A stretch of DNA of 64,000 bases from Adineta vaga (Eukaryota > Rotifera), in the NCBI GenBank assembly GCA_021613535.1, contig CP075492.1, positions 1,302,001 to 1,366,000 of the forward strand. The letters are read 5' to 3'. The stretch's first letter is position 1. Each line of letters starts with the position of its first letter. The notes below the pieces were generated by a model, which did no database searches, was not told the DNA's origin, and saw only the letters and a program-made list of their open reading frames with translations. Positions 1-12,122 of this stretch are shown piece after piece. The position numbers and the translations under genes were made by a program.

Positions 1-313
1 AGCTGATGTACATTAGTGACAGAAAGAAAAAGTGGGTAAATGACTAACAATTTTTTTCATTTATCATTATAGAAAATTTCTACAGATCAAAAGTGAACAT
101 CAAGACTCAACTCTGTAGTACTTATTCTCATATATATTTATATAACATAAAACTATAAAAAAAAATTGTTTTCCTAAACTGGCGAAACCATTTGTGATAC
201 TTTCACTATATTAGTTCATCCTATAAACTATGTTGAATGAATACATAATTTGAAGCGTTCTTCTTTAACGATGTTAAAATAAGGAGTTAATGTTACATAG
301 CTCAATTTCATAC

Positions 314-1943
314 CTGTCATATTAAGTTGATTACAACGGAATAGTCCTGGACCATATGCAATAAGTGAAAATGTGCCCTTCTCGAATTGATATACTGTTG
401 TTACAACCACAATGTATGTCTCTGTAGACTGAAGAAAATATGCGAATCCAAAGTCACCATATTTATCGCTGTCATCATTTTGAAGAATTAAATTTTGAGA
501 AGGAAACAAAGGATCAAAAGTGCCATTGTACAAATATCCATAGGTATCCATATCACTGTTCCACGAAGAAATACTATAGTTTCCACTTGTTGATGTATTA
601 ATTTGTATAGCTTGATAATAATAGACTGATCCTGAACAAACATCTGCACGACAATACATTGGACTAGAATATGTCAACGATGATGAATAAATTGATTGTA
701 CTATCGGTAGACCTAGTTAGAGAAAGTAAATGTGTCGTTAATTCTATCGATAACCTATGTATTTTAATTTGGTTCTATCAAATAATAGAGATGAAAGACA
801 AAATAGCAATCATTCACTCAATAGTTATTTTTTCTATGTAGTTGAAAGTATTGAATAAATATATAATTTCGAACGTTTTTCTTCAACAATTTCACTTTTT
901 CATGCAGCGAATTAGCCTTAGATAGCTCAAGTTCTTACCCGTTATATTTAGTTGATTATAACGAATTAGCCCAGGACCATATGCAATAAGTGAAAATGTG
1001 CCTTTCTCAAACTGAGACACGGTTGTTACAACTACAATATATGTTCCTGTGAACTGAAGAAAATATCCAAATCCAAACTGATTATTTGTAGCGCCGTCGT
1101 CGTTCTGAAGAATTAAATTTTGAGAAGGAAACAAAGGATCGAAAGTGCCATTGTACAAATATCCATAGGTATCCATATCATTGTTCCATGAGGAAATACT
1201 ATAATATCCACTTGTCGATGCATTAATCTGAATAGCTTGATAATGATAGACTGATCCTGAACAAACATCTGCACGACAATACATTGAACTAGAATATGTC
1301 AACGATGATGAATAGGTCGATTGTATTCTTGGAGAACCTAAGCAAAGAAAATAAAAGAACAGAACACAAGGAATATGAGCTTTTACTCAATCTTTTGTAT
1401 TTATCTCTGCATATTTCCATAAACAAGAATTTAAAAAATAAAACTTCTATTTTCAGAATATTATTCTTAGTATTCTCGCTCAAAACTCACAAGATCATCT
1501 GTTATCGTTCCACTAAATTAATCTTACATAAGTCAAGTTCTTACCTGTAATATTTAGTTGATAATAATTAATTAATGCTGGACCAATTCCGAATAGCCAG
1601 TATGCTCCTGACACATATGTTTCATCTGTGGTCACAATGACAATATATGTTTCTGTAGACCGAAAAAAATGACTCAATCCGAATTGCCCTGTTGCAGGAC
1701 CTTCGTTACTCTCAAGAATTAAGTTTTGAGAAGGGAACAAAGGATCGAAAATGGCATTGTACAGATAGCCATATGTGTTCACACTACCACCCGATACAAT
1801 ACTGTAATTTCCACTTGTTGTTACATTGATAAGTAAAGCTTGATAATAATAGAGTGATTCAGAACAAAAAACTTTACGACAGTACGCTGAACTACGTGAA
1901 GTTAGAGCTGATGCGTAGGTTGAATACACTACTGAAGAATTGC
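314..1943 (-). CDS. Partial PPC-like repeat surface protein (three tandem domain exons)
   Basis: Three exons at 1545-1943, 939-1337 and 314-712 are each exactly 399 nt and encode close copies of one domain of about 130 residues. The domain runs from paired Cys residues (CRADVC) through a YYYQAIQI strand and DTYGYLYN to NLILQNDD and TYIVVVTT, ending near YGPG. This resembles the pre-peptidase C-terminal (PPC) beta-sandwich; the assignment is by pattern only. Donors (GTAAGAAC twice, GTATG once) and acceptors sit at identical places in each copy, in one phase. A hydrophobic stretch (LKLSLFIVFLTG) just upstream of the first copy could be a secretion signal, but I cannot find its start codon. The gene runs off the left edge. 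Probably extracellular; partners unknown. Domain copies also occur in the gene at 12123-15926. Confidence 0.7.
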
Positions 1944-2155
1944 CTGTCAAAAATACAATAAATAATGAGAGTTTTAATCTGTATTGGTCTCTTTCTAAAT
2001 ATGAATTGGATCATTTTTATGTTGGTTAAGACCTTAGTACATGAATGTGAACAATCTATACGAAAGTTTAACTACTCTGATTATTACAAAAGAATCTGAT
2101 ATAAAAATTTATATTCCTATCGTAAATTGATAATGAAAAGACAGTATTAATACTA

Positions 2156-5100
2156 CTAACTTTCATCTTGTGTCGCAATAGTATTTGTTACATTGTAAAA
2201 TGGTACGGTCACATTAACAGTTATATTAGAGACATCATCTATACAAACAGTCAATCAGATAAAATGTATAAAACTCATTTCGATAGTATACTTATTGTTC
2301 TCGTTTGTTTATTCTTTTGTTGAATATAGTAAACACTTGAAATGATAAAAAGTATTGCAACAAGTGTAAATAATACTAAACCCAACCCACAATAACACAA
2401 TGATGTCCAAAATGAAATTATCCTAGCAAAAAAAAGCATTAATTTCCTATGATGATATGTCAATAAAATAGAAAAGTTATACGGATGTTTTGGAGTAATT
2501 GGTGTTGCTTTCAATGAAGTTGTTGTCTGAACATTGGATATAGGGCCAACTGGATGTCTTCGCTTATTCTTTCGACATTGATATATTTTAGTCATTAAAT
2601 AAATCATTTTTGGACATATCCATTTGAGAATGAGTGAAAGACCACCATAAAGACCAAGAAGATACGTAATTGTATAAAATGAATCAAGTTGTTGTTCATA
2701 CGTATATGAACATAATATAGGTGAACATAAATCGAAATATGATGAATAATTTATTATTGTTGACCATGTTTCAACAAATAATTCATTGACAAGATCAGCA
2801 ACTACAATATTTGCTGGAAAACGACTAAGATTTGTATTCAAAGGATTAGAAATATTGCTTATACTACTACTACTATAGTTTGTCATTTTATAAATGAGAT
2901 TAATACATGATAAATTATAGAAACATTCGAGAGTTGATGCTAGAAATGATTCACTTGGTGTACAACCCATTTTGAATCCATTAATTGAAACAGCTTTTGA
3001 TGAGTTTGCTTCGATGAAACTAGCTTGTACAGTACACGTTGTATTCAATCCACATGAACAATTATTATCATACTTTACTGCTTTGGTGTAACAAACGACC
3101 TTAGCAAAAGTATTATACGAAGGAATAATATAGTGAAAGTTTGTTCCATATGTTGAAACAAATGCATTTCCACGATTTACAGATCGTAATAGAAAGAGAA
3201 GACGAGCAAGAGTTAAAGGAGCATTTGATTTAGTTTTAGTAATCATAGATTCAATATGTGAGACAAATAAGGCTTTTGACAGAAGTTGATTGGTGATGAA
3301 AAGTGAAGAAATACTTTGTTGAATAGAATATTGAACTGATTGATTAGAAAGTTGACATAATTGAGTGAGAAATTGTAAATGAGCTGAGAGAAAACGACGA
3401 TAATCTCTTTGTTCATAAAGAAGTAAATCAAAATTGAGATCTTTTGTAAGACTGATTCGCCATTCATTTGAACTAAAATGACTTGAACAAATCTATTAAT
3501 AATAAGTAAAAGATTTATGTTAGTAAAAAAACTTTCTTTTGTTATTAAAATTTTACTTGATGAAATATTGGTTTAATTGTAACATAGTTTTTGTATTCTG
3601 ATGAAATTCTTGAACAAGGACATTGAATTTGATTTCCATGTTTTTCGATAAGGCTATTGTAGATATCAACAGTTGGATTAATAAATGTTTTCGTCAATGC
3701 TTGAGGTTGAACAATTGTGTAGAGAGTGATGATGACAAAACTGATAATGAGAATGACAAGGTAAACACGAGTAGATAATTGACTTAAATGTTTTGCTGTT
3801 GTTCGATCGGCATTACTTCCAAAGGTCCATGGTGGAAATAAATTTAGATTCTTCAGTTTAGTAAATAAAAACATGATCAATTCTTTCAGTTTAGGTTTTA
3901 ATTGATCGAACAATTTTTGACGTTCTATATATAAAAGAATATACTGTTATTCTTAAAAACAAATCAATAGATTAATGAAAGAAATTGTTCAAAATTACCT
4001 CGTTGTTGATTTTTCACTCTTGGTTGTAATAGACGAAAGATCAATTTGATAAGTAAAGGTGTGATAAGACGTAACACAACAATTAAACCACCAATCATAG
4101 AAATTAAGGCTATTATAATTTCAATAAAACTTTTGCCATATTTTGTATCAGAATAAGTACAATAACTTGGTGAACATGCATCATAATAATTATTAAATAA
4201 GAATAATGAATTCCATTGTTCAATCATCATTTCTTTCAATATCAATGAAAGTGAAGCATTTGAAATAAAACGAGTTGATGTTTTATGATAAACTAATGGA
4301 TGAACATTAATCCATGGTGTTTTTGTGGATGAATCCAATTGATTTAAATTGTATAATATGACCGGCATACAATCGAAACCCGAAAAGAAGCATTCGAGTG
4401 TTGATACGAGAAGTGATTCAGTAGTAAAACATCTTTTAAATATGCCTGGTGGCATATATCTACCAATGCTGGGCAAAGGATTGTTAGATGATTGAGCTAA
4501 GATATTTAATTTATCAACATTTCTAATAAGCAATGGTCTTTGACATTGAGTATCAATAGCACAAACACAAATTGGAGATGTTAAATCATCGTTAAGTAAT
4601 GTATTCAATTGAAATTTAGTCTATATGAAAAACAAAACATATTTTTTAATGTAGATAGAAGATATTTAGTAGAAAATCTTTGTATTTTTAGAGAGAAAAA
4701 AAATTGACATACTTGATTTCCATCTTGATTAGTATTAGTATTTGTAAAATATGTTGGGACTATTTGTTTATAATCTCCTGTTGTAAATGTTGTCAAAGGT
4801 TGATCTATTTGCATAAAAGTACGCATTGCATCAATTAAAAGACTAAAACTGATGTTTATTGATTGTGTAAACTGTATAATAGTAGCATTTAATTGAGCAT
4901 CGAAATCGGATTCAATAAGTACATGTGATGTAGCGAAAGTTTGCGTCAAAAAACGACGAATGTCTTCATCAACTGTTTGCTTAATTAATTGACAGAGAGA
5001 TAATAACATTTGAAAATATCGACCAGCTTCGATCACCCATGTGTTTTCAGGATGAAAAGTTCCTATATCTATAATAAATGAAATCCATGACTCACCAACT

Positions 5101-7386
5101 AAATCACTTGAGCAGATTTGATGAAAAGTAGGTGATAATGAAGTAAATGTTTTATATGGCATTGCCATATTTGAACAAGGACATTTTAATGTGTTCATGT
5201 GTATTGTTTGTAAATTCTTGTAAGTACTTAATGATGGATTATACTTGACCATTGTAATTGTTTGAGTTTTCAATGAATGATAGAAAATAACAGTGAGAAT
5301 AAAACCTAAAACAAAATAAAAGATGATCCGAAAAATCTCGCTACTTGATGAAAACAGTGTTGTATATCTAACTAGATTCTTCTATGCTCGAATATAATAT
5401 TAAAGAATTATTTTGAAAAAAATCTTACATATAAAGAGAATCAAATAGAGGCGCGTAGTAATACGTTGTTGTTTAATATCATCTACTGTTCGATTAGTAG
5501 CTGATTTAAATAGGTTCAACTGTTTTGTCCATTTGCCCAATTTACAAATATATGCTAAGCATTGTTCTATTAAACAAACAGAGTACGTATCACATTTAGG
5601 AAAATATTAAACTTATTATGTTCAATACATACTACGATTAATATTTATCTTTGAAGAACGACCTTTGATTATTAATACTGAATTGATTAGAAAAGGTGCA
5701 ATGAATCGAAGTATAGAAGTTAAACCACCGTAAAGACTAATTAAAAGAGTGATTGTATAAGAAAAATTAATTTCATCTGTTGTAGTATATATGCAAAATG
5801 AAGGATCACATTGATTAAAATAATCCATATAATTGACTTCTGTTAGTCGCTCTGCGATAAAAAGATGATTGATTAAATCCTTCACAGAAATATTTCGTCG
5901 TTCTGTAGGTGGAAGTGTCTTATTCCATAAGTAATTTGTCTATAGAAGAGGACAATTATTTTTTGTAAATATATAAAATTATATGATACGTACATGATTA
6001 AGACGTGGAAAGTACGCAGACAAAATTTTGAGACATCCCAGTTTGTATAAACAATCGAGAGTACTTGCAAGAAGAGCATCAAGTGGAGTACATCCCCCAA
6101 AAAATCCATCAACCATTAGCAACGCAAATGGTGTCCAGGAAAGTGGAATGTTAAACCAAGTTGCATGAATCTCTCTGTCTTGAGGATTTGGTATTGGAAA
6201 AAAACCAGCTCGAGCAGTTGGGTTTCTGTAAGCGCAAGATGAACTGTATAAGGTATCGTTAGGATTCAATGCTATGTTCAAATAATATGTAGAATTTATC
6301 AGTATTTGAGGAGGATTATCCAAACTTGTTAAATCATGGAAAATAACCAATGCATTTGTATTCAGAGACGAAACTAAAGTATTTGATTGATATAATACTT
6401 GCAGAAAATTTAAAATTGAAGTGACTTTCGATAGTGCCATCGTAAATATGAAATCAACACTTGCTTTAACTTGAGATTGAATGTCTTCTACTTCAAGCAG
6501 TTGCACAGTGACTAATTCTTGATTGTCAACATCTTGTATTGCTTGAGAAACTGCATCTTTCGATGCTGTACATAAAGCAGCTAGTAGATCAAACTAGAAA
6601 TAAGAACAGATATTTTACAGGCGATCTGTCCCTAAGATATCTAAGAGAAAAAAGATATTGTTAAATATGTATTTTAGTTCTTCCTATCAATTCGTATTCA
6701 TTTTATATAGTACAAAAGGATCTGATACGATCGCGGTGTCATTCATAATTTTTTCTCAGAGCGAGTATTGACATAATGTCAGGAATTACAATGACTTCTG
6801 CAATCTTCTCTATGTAATCTGTGTTGAAAATATACTAACCTGAGATTTAGCTGTTGTTCGAAAATCTATCACTGTGTACTGACTTGCTTCTTCTATGTAA
6901 AGTGCTTCAATCCATTCTCTACTAACAAAAACACTTGAGCATACAGGATGAGATGATATATTATGTGTGACAAAGGTATTGTAGGTCATAGTAATTGTTG
7001 AACATGGACATGAAAGTGTTTCACCATGTTCAAGAGAAAGTTCTTCGAAGAGAGTTGAAGTGATATTTTGGATTGTCACTGTTCGACGTTGTGGGCTTAG
7101 TAACGCGATGAAGAACAATATGTAAAAAAATACTAGAAATAAAATCATAAAATAGAAAAACTAAAATCTTCTGCAACAAATGCATTTCGAACCAGCAGAG
7201 TAACAAAAGATTCAACATCAGTATATACTTACTTATTAGAAGAAAAACATAAAGCCAAGTCGTATATCGGTGTTGTTTAAGAACTGTTATCGGATCTTTT
7301 GGATGAGTGTCATCTTCATACTCATCTTCACTCGGTATGAAAAGATTGTAATTGTGAAGCCAATAAATTAGACGTCTCGCAATCAT
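2156..7386 (-). CDS. Three-module multipass membrane protein, unknown family, ten exons
   Basis: Exons, 5' to 3': 7233-7386, 6840-7132, 5994-6593, 5633-5939, 5429-5566, 4713-5305, 3999-4620, 3557-3924, 2292-3492, 2156-2238. All junctions are GT..AG and in phase, giving 1452 residues from the ATG at 7386. Each of three modules (about 400 residues) has a cytosolic lead-in, a membrane helix after a TTRLYL-like motif, a large Cys-rich outer region and a second helix starting GLYGGLSLILK. Shared outer motifs are CPCS followed by FHQICSSD, then GCTPLDALLASTLDCLY, then CSPxxCTY. After module 3 comes an extra helix and a short N-glycosylation-rich tail, as if a fourth module had been cut off. I cannot name the family. 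Two helices around a Cys-rich outer domain is the layout of DEG/ENaC and P2X channels, which is only a topological resemblance. Confidence 0.75.
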
Positions 7387-8370
7387 TGTGATACGGTTCT
7401 GATGACTCCGTTGCCACACACTTCAATGTATAATATTCAATAATTTGTTCAGTATTTGATATCCTTTTCGGTGTCGATTATAATTTACTTCTAAAATATT
7501 TAGAAGATTTCTGCAATAAAACTTACATGTATGGAGTGATAGCCCATTATCTTCTCTTTCAAAAAGAATAAGGATTTTTGAATACAAAATCACCTATTTT
7601 CTACCCTTGTTCTATCCAAGCTATTCGAACGATCAAAAGTTATGAAAATCTCAAATGCGATGAAACTGATTATACTGTAAATAGAGAAGTTTTTTAGATG
7701 ATGTTTCACGTCATTTACAAAACTCTGTTCATTGTAGTATATACTTTTGATAGTATCTGATACCTTATGGAGTGAATCAAGATCTTGACTATATGCGAAT
7801 ACATTTTTTGTCTACTTACATCACATTCGACTGCAAACTCAATATTATCAATGATAATTACTTTGAAAACTTTGAACAATACTGAATATTGTAGAAATAT
7901 CAAATGGAGGCGAAGAAATAGTAAATGAGAGAAAATTCAAACAAAGAAAAGGAAAGAGAAGTGAAGTGGCTATTATTTAGTGCTTAAAAAAACTGTTTGT
8001 CATGCCTAAATATTCATTTTCATAAGAGATAAAAAAATACGAAGATGTAAATATAAATATATATTATATGATTCTGCCAAGCGAGATGAAGAGTTTTTTT
8101 TTATAGAAGATATTACTTTTTTTTTAATGAATATTTTCATAGAAGTCAGGCTTCAGTATATTGTCATGATTTAAGAGAAAAAGTAATTATTGGGTGATAG
8201 AGTGTTCAAAAAATGTAATACTAACACACCCTCAAATTCTTATCGTACATGAATTGTACTTTTTTTTAAAATGACTATAGTTGTTACTAGCTGTTACTGA
8301 ATGAAATAAGTATAATACTCAATGCGAAGCGAATTGGCGACTGACTGCTCGTGTATTCTCTGATTTTGTA
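7387..8370. other. Intergenic, no gene seen
   Basis: AT-rich stretch upstream of the three-module gene. Short open frames here have no coding character or recognisable motif. It probably includes that gene's promoter, which I cannot localise. Confidence 0.5.
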
Positions 8371-8433
8371 CTAGGGTGTGGGTGTGGCTCAAGCTATACT
8401 CTCAACCGACACCCACACCCACCCACACTCTAG
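8371..8433. repeat. G-rich telomere-like inverted repeat
   Basis: The left arm CTAGGGTGTGGGTGTGG and the right arm, ending CCCACACTCTAG, are near complements around a loop of about 25 nt. It is one of about 15 such hairpins in the window (see the finding on dispersed hairpins). Confidence 0.7.
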
Positions 8434-8439
8434 GAACAA

Positions 8440-8865
8440 GTTTAGTTTCATCGCTTCTTGATTTTCGCTCAAGAACCTCAACCAATTTACATACAGATAT
8501 TCGAAATGCATTAGCTGTTGTTGGGTATCCTGTGGTAGCGGACGAGGCACAAAAAACTAACGAAGACTCTATTCGACGCCAGCGAAAACGATGTTCAATT
8601 CGTCATTTTTGTAAAGATAAAAAAACTTCAAATCAATGTTATCCATGTTCAGAATTTGTTTGTAACGTGCATTCTATAAAGCGTATTTTTTATACTAACT
8701 GTTCCAAATAAAGAAAAATCATTATTTTGACAACTTTCTCTTATCGAGTAGGATATGACAATAGCATATTAAGGCGTAAACATTGATGCAAGAGTGAAAT
8801 AATCACGTTACAAAAGTGTATACTCTCAGTAAAGTGCTAAAAAGGCTTGGTACTACTAGGGTTAA
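8440..8865 (+). mobile_element. piggyBac transposon relic: transposase C-terminus and right end
   Basis: Frame 8440-8711 encodes a basic stretch (RRQRKRCSIRHF) followed by Cys pairs and a His (CYPC, VCNVH), the spacing of the Cys-rich C-terminal domain of piggyBac transposases. After the stop, the sequence reaches ACTACTAGGG followed directly by TTAA at 8862-8865. piggyBac ends carry a GGG/CCC terminus next to a TTAA target. No catalytic domain or left end is present nearby, so this is a dead 3' fragment. A telomere-like hairpin lies just upstream of the coding remnant. Confidence 0.6.
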
Positions 8866-9042
8866 TATTCGTTGATTCTAATTGTAATTTAATTGAGTTT
8901 TCTTGTTTTGTTTCCAACTTTTTCTATTGATTAATTTTCATAAATAATTTTTAATAAGAAATCGTTTTGTCCATAAAAATACAAAGAGTGAAAAAGTTCA
9001 ACTAGTAAAACTCACATTTGGCGAAATTACAGAAAGCCATAT

Positions 9043-9087
9043 GGGTGTGGGTCCAATGCTCACAAATACACACACCGTCACCCTCCA
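9043..9087. repeat. G-rich telomere-like inverted repeat, weak copy
   Basis: GGGTGTGGGT is followed after about 20 nt by ACACACACCGTCACCCTC. Imperfect member of the dispersed hairpin family. Confidence 0.45.
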
Positions 9088-9167
9088 GATTACTAAGGAA
9101 ATTCAAAGAACACAAACAGATTACCAAGAGATAACTCTTCAGAAAACATTATATTTTGGTGATATAT

Positions 9168-11525
9168 TCATTGTTGTCTATTTAAAAAAACTTCCAGTAA
9201 CTCGTTAAAATTGTGGAAATTACGATTAGAAGCTTCAAAAACACTTGAACCAATGTTGATTGCTTTTAAGATATGTTGTATAGCCTCTTCATTGAGTTGA
9301 AGTTTATCATAAATTATTGCTAGTAAGCTATGAATATTTGCTTCTTTGCGATAGTCAGAAGGAATAATTGTCTGCGCTATCTGGAGCGCTTTTTGAGTAT
9401 ACAGGAGTGCAGTTGAACTATTTCCCATGGAGTGATGTATCAACCCAAGGATCTGACAAGAGTCACTAAACTTGTCGTTATCAAAAGGAAAATTTTCTCG
9501 TTGTATTTGATGCTCCTTTTCATAATATAAAATCGCATCTGAATAATTCTTCATTAATAGATGCACCTGTCCGATATTGCGGTAAGAAGAAGCAATTCGA
9601 GAATGATTCGATGGAAAATATTTTTGATCTATTTTAAGTGCCGCCTGAAAGTGTAAAAGTGCCATTGAAAAATCTTCAGTTGATAGATATACCCATCCAA
9701 TATTGTTATGTAACTGTGCCTTTTCAGGATGATAATCTGGACGAGATCTATTTGCTATTTCCAGTGCCATTTTATAATAATGGCCTGCGATCGAATAATT
9801 TTTCATAAGATGATACGTCAATCCAATATTGTTGTATATAATGCCTGTAGAATGATGATTATGTGGAAGTATCTTCTGGCAGATATGTAGCGCCTTCTTA
9901 TAGTGTAGCAAAGCGGCTGAATAGTCTTGCATCGAACGATACAGCTCACCAATATTATCGTGTAAAACACCTTGATCGACATAATCATACAAAAGAGATT
10001 TATCCCATATTTCGAGTGCTTTCTCGTAATGTAAGCATGCAGCTGAATAATCTTTCATTACATAATACACCCTACCAATATTATTCAGAATTTGTGCTAC
10101 AGGTTGATCATTTGTCGAATAATTCTGTAAAATTTCAAGCGCATTTTGAAAATATGATAGTGCTCTATAATAATCACGAATTCCAATCATGACACTACCC
10201 AAATTAGATTGAACGGCAGCTTTTCGAACTGCATTATCACTGGGTAAATTATACAAAACGGCAGTGAAAACTTTTTCAGCTTGCTCAAATTCAGTCATTT
10301 GTGTCATTAGATAGCCCAATTGTTCCCATTTCGATCCACCTTCTATACTCTTGCGAGTATAGTCTGCCAATTGTTTTAATTGCTCATCATCATCTCTTGT
10401 GAGTATTAATTTTACTTCCCATAGTCGCTGCTCGATCTGTTTCAACTTATGGATACGAAAAATAGTGTGCATCGAAAATAGAATTTCACTTTCCGATGCG
10501 GAGAAATAACTGACATGGTCCAATGAGGCAAACGAAGTCTTAGCAATTGTAGGATCGATTTCGAGTTGAAATAAAATAGCGATTACTTCAGGGTTTTCAC
10601 GTGCACAATCAGCATACATAAATGCAACTTCTCGATCAAGACTAGTCGAGAGAAAACTATTGAATGAAATCAAACCACCTTCATTTTTTTGCAATTTAGT
10701 TAAGTCCACATTCGATATTCCTTGACCTCGGTAAAGAGTCAGACTACATGTATTGTTCGATTTTGTATGTATAAACGCGATTTCTTCTTCAAGAGCCTGT
10801 ACAAAAAAACTCATTTTCATAATAATCTCCATATCTTGAATTCGAAGTGCTTTGTTAAGCATTGGGTAAATGAAACAATCTCGTGTGTACCACCAAATAG
10901 GTGATGATTGATCAAAATCTTGTTCAAACTCATCAATTATTTTAAGTATTGAAAGATTGTCAGAATATTGAACTCTGCAGAACTCAATGAATTCCGTCTG
11001 ATCTTCTTTTTCATATTGCGTTGTAAGAATGATTTCTTTAAGTAATTGTGAGTACATAAATGTCGGATCCAGTTTATTTTTATCAGAATCAAATGATGAA
11101 GAAAGAATACTAATCGGCGTTAAATCAATGTTAGTCCGATGTATATCTCTACGGAGACAAGTACATAAACATTCAATATCCGTGTACATATCTCTCACTT
11201 TTGGATAATCTTTAATCCAGTATTCACTTGACGATATATTACTACAAAAAATATAGATTGCATGCAATTGTGGAACATTTTGAGTAATGGGTACGAGTTG
11301 TTGACCAAGGATATCAGGAACGATTAGAAATACTTTTTCATATTCTATATCAGTAATAAAATCAATGCATTGATCAGAATGAACAAAATTTTTAATCGAA
11401 TTTGCAACGCCCTGAAGAGAATCGATCAAACATTCGAAATTTGTATTACGATCAATCGTATCTGAATCGAGCCAGATGATAATAGAATTTCCCAATATGT
11501 ATTGTGACCGATACGCTAATGACAT
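9168..11525 (-). CDS. ADP-ribosyltransferase (ART) domain protein with C-terminal TPR repeats
   Basis: A single exon encodes 785 residues from the ATG at 11525; the open frame extends 20 codons upstream without another ATG. Residues about 10-130 form an N-terminal module with IIWLD and FLIVP strands, shared with the protein at 49618-51897. Residues about 200-380 match the R-S-E type ART fold: Arg in LYRGQ (about 266), the FLSTS strand (about 291-295) and the Glu pair SESE (about 345/347) where the catalytic Glu is expected. Residues about 400-760 hold seven or eight tetratricopeptide repeats of kinesin-light-chain type, spaced about 42. It likely transfers ADP-ribose from NAD to a protein, with the TPRs binding partners. 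No signal peptide or membrane helix. Substrate unknown. Arg specificity is suggested only by the ExE motif. Confidence 0.9.
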   Translation of the reverse strand: MSLAYRSQYILGNSIIIWLDSDTIDRNTNFECLIDSLQGVANSIKNFVHSDQCIDFITDIEYEKVFLIVPDILGQQLVPITQNVPQLHAIYIFCSNISSSEYWIKDYPKVRDMYTDIECLCTCLRRDIHRTNIDLTPISILSSSFDSDKNKLDPTFMYSQLLKEIILTTQYEKEDQTEFIEFCRVQYSDNLSILKIIDEFEQDFDQSSPIWWYTRDCFIYPMLNKALRIQDMEIIMKMSFFVQALEEEIAFIHTKSNNTCSLTLYRGQGISNVDLTKLQKNEGGLISFNSFLSTSLDREVAFMYADCARENPEVIAILFQLEIDPTIAKTSFASLDHVSYFSASESEILFSMHTIFRIHKLKQIEQRLWEVKLILTRDDDEQLKQLADYTRKSIEGGSKWEQLGYLMTQMTEFEQAEKVFTAVLYNLPSDNAVRKAAVQSNLGSVMIGIRDYYRALSYFQNALEILQNYSTNDQPVAQILNNIGRVYYVMKDYSAACLHYEKALEIWDKSLLYDYVDQGVLHDNIGELYRSMQDYSAALLHYKKALHICQKILPHNHHSTGIIYNNIGLTYHLMKNYSIAGHYYKMALEIANRSRPDYHPEKAQLHNNIGWVYLSTEDFSMALLHFQAALKIDQKYFPSNHSRIASSYRNIGQVHLLMKNYSDAILYYEKEHQIQRENFPFDNDKFSDSCQILGLIHHSMGNSSTALLYTQKALQIAQTIIPSDYRKEANIHSLLAIIYDKLQLNEEAIQHILKAINIGSSVFEASNRNFHNFNELLEVFLNRQQ

Positions 11526-12122
11526 TCTTTTCTTTTTTGATATTTTCTGGATCGACTGATGGTTAAAAAGACGTCGTTTATACAATACCTATCTATATCA
11601 TCGAAATTTTGATAAGATTTGAGTTTTACTACGTGTGCAACAACATTATATTACCTTTTAAATTTTCTCTTATCTCTGCTGTCACGTGTTTTTTCGGACA
11701 ATATCATCGTTGCTTGCTCACTATAATTAAGGTTTCGATGTGCGGGGATGAGTGTCAAACAATAGAATTGCCTGTACCCACTCACATCCACAACCTTCAC
11801 CTTCCTGAAAAATCTGTGTTATAGGGTTGCAAAATTGATCTGATATTTTCGAATCAGTCCGATTGCTGGTTCCACTGCAAATCCAGTTATAGGTCTGAAG
11901 GTATGAAAACTACTTGTCTAGACTCGGCATGGAATGTAATATTTGTGATCACCAGCACATAATCTATCGAATGCTGTATAAAAAAGCGACATTTATTTTT
12001 ACTTCAAGCGTGCCCTATGTGCATCTTACAAAGCCTACACTTGCTCTCAAAAGATAAGTTTTTCAAAGCAACATTTATTTTTCAAAATATCAGATAAAAT
12101 CGAGTTAACTTTCTTTATGCTT
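11526..12122. other. Intergenic, no gene seen
   Basis: Lies upstream of the ART-TPR gene and downstream of the PPC-like receptor gene. It holds a degraded G-rich/C-rich hairpin near 11741-11806 (CGGGGATGAGTG against CACTCACATCC). I see no exon. Confidence 0.45.

Noticed and set aside
7715-7903. Open frame of 62 residues on (-)
   Set aside because: AT-rich, no motif, no splice context linking it to the three-module gene.
9863-10192. Frame on + opposite the ART-TPR gene
   Set aside because: Shadow of the TPR repeats on the other strand.
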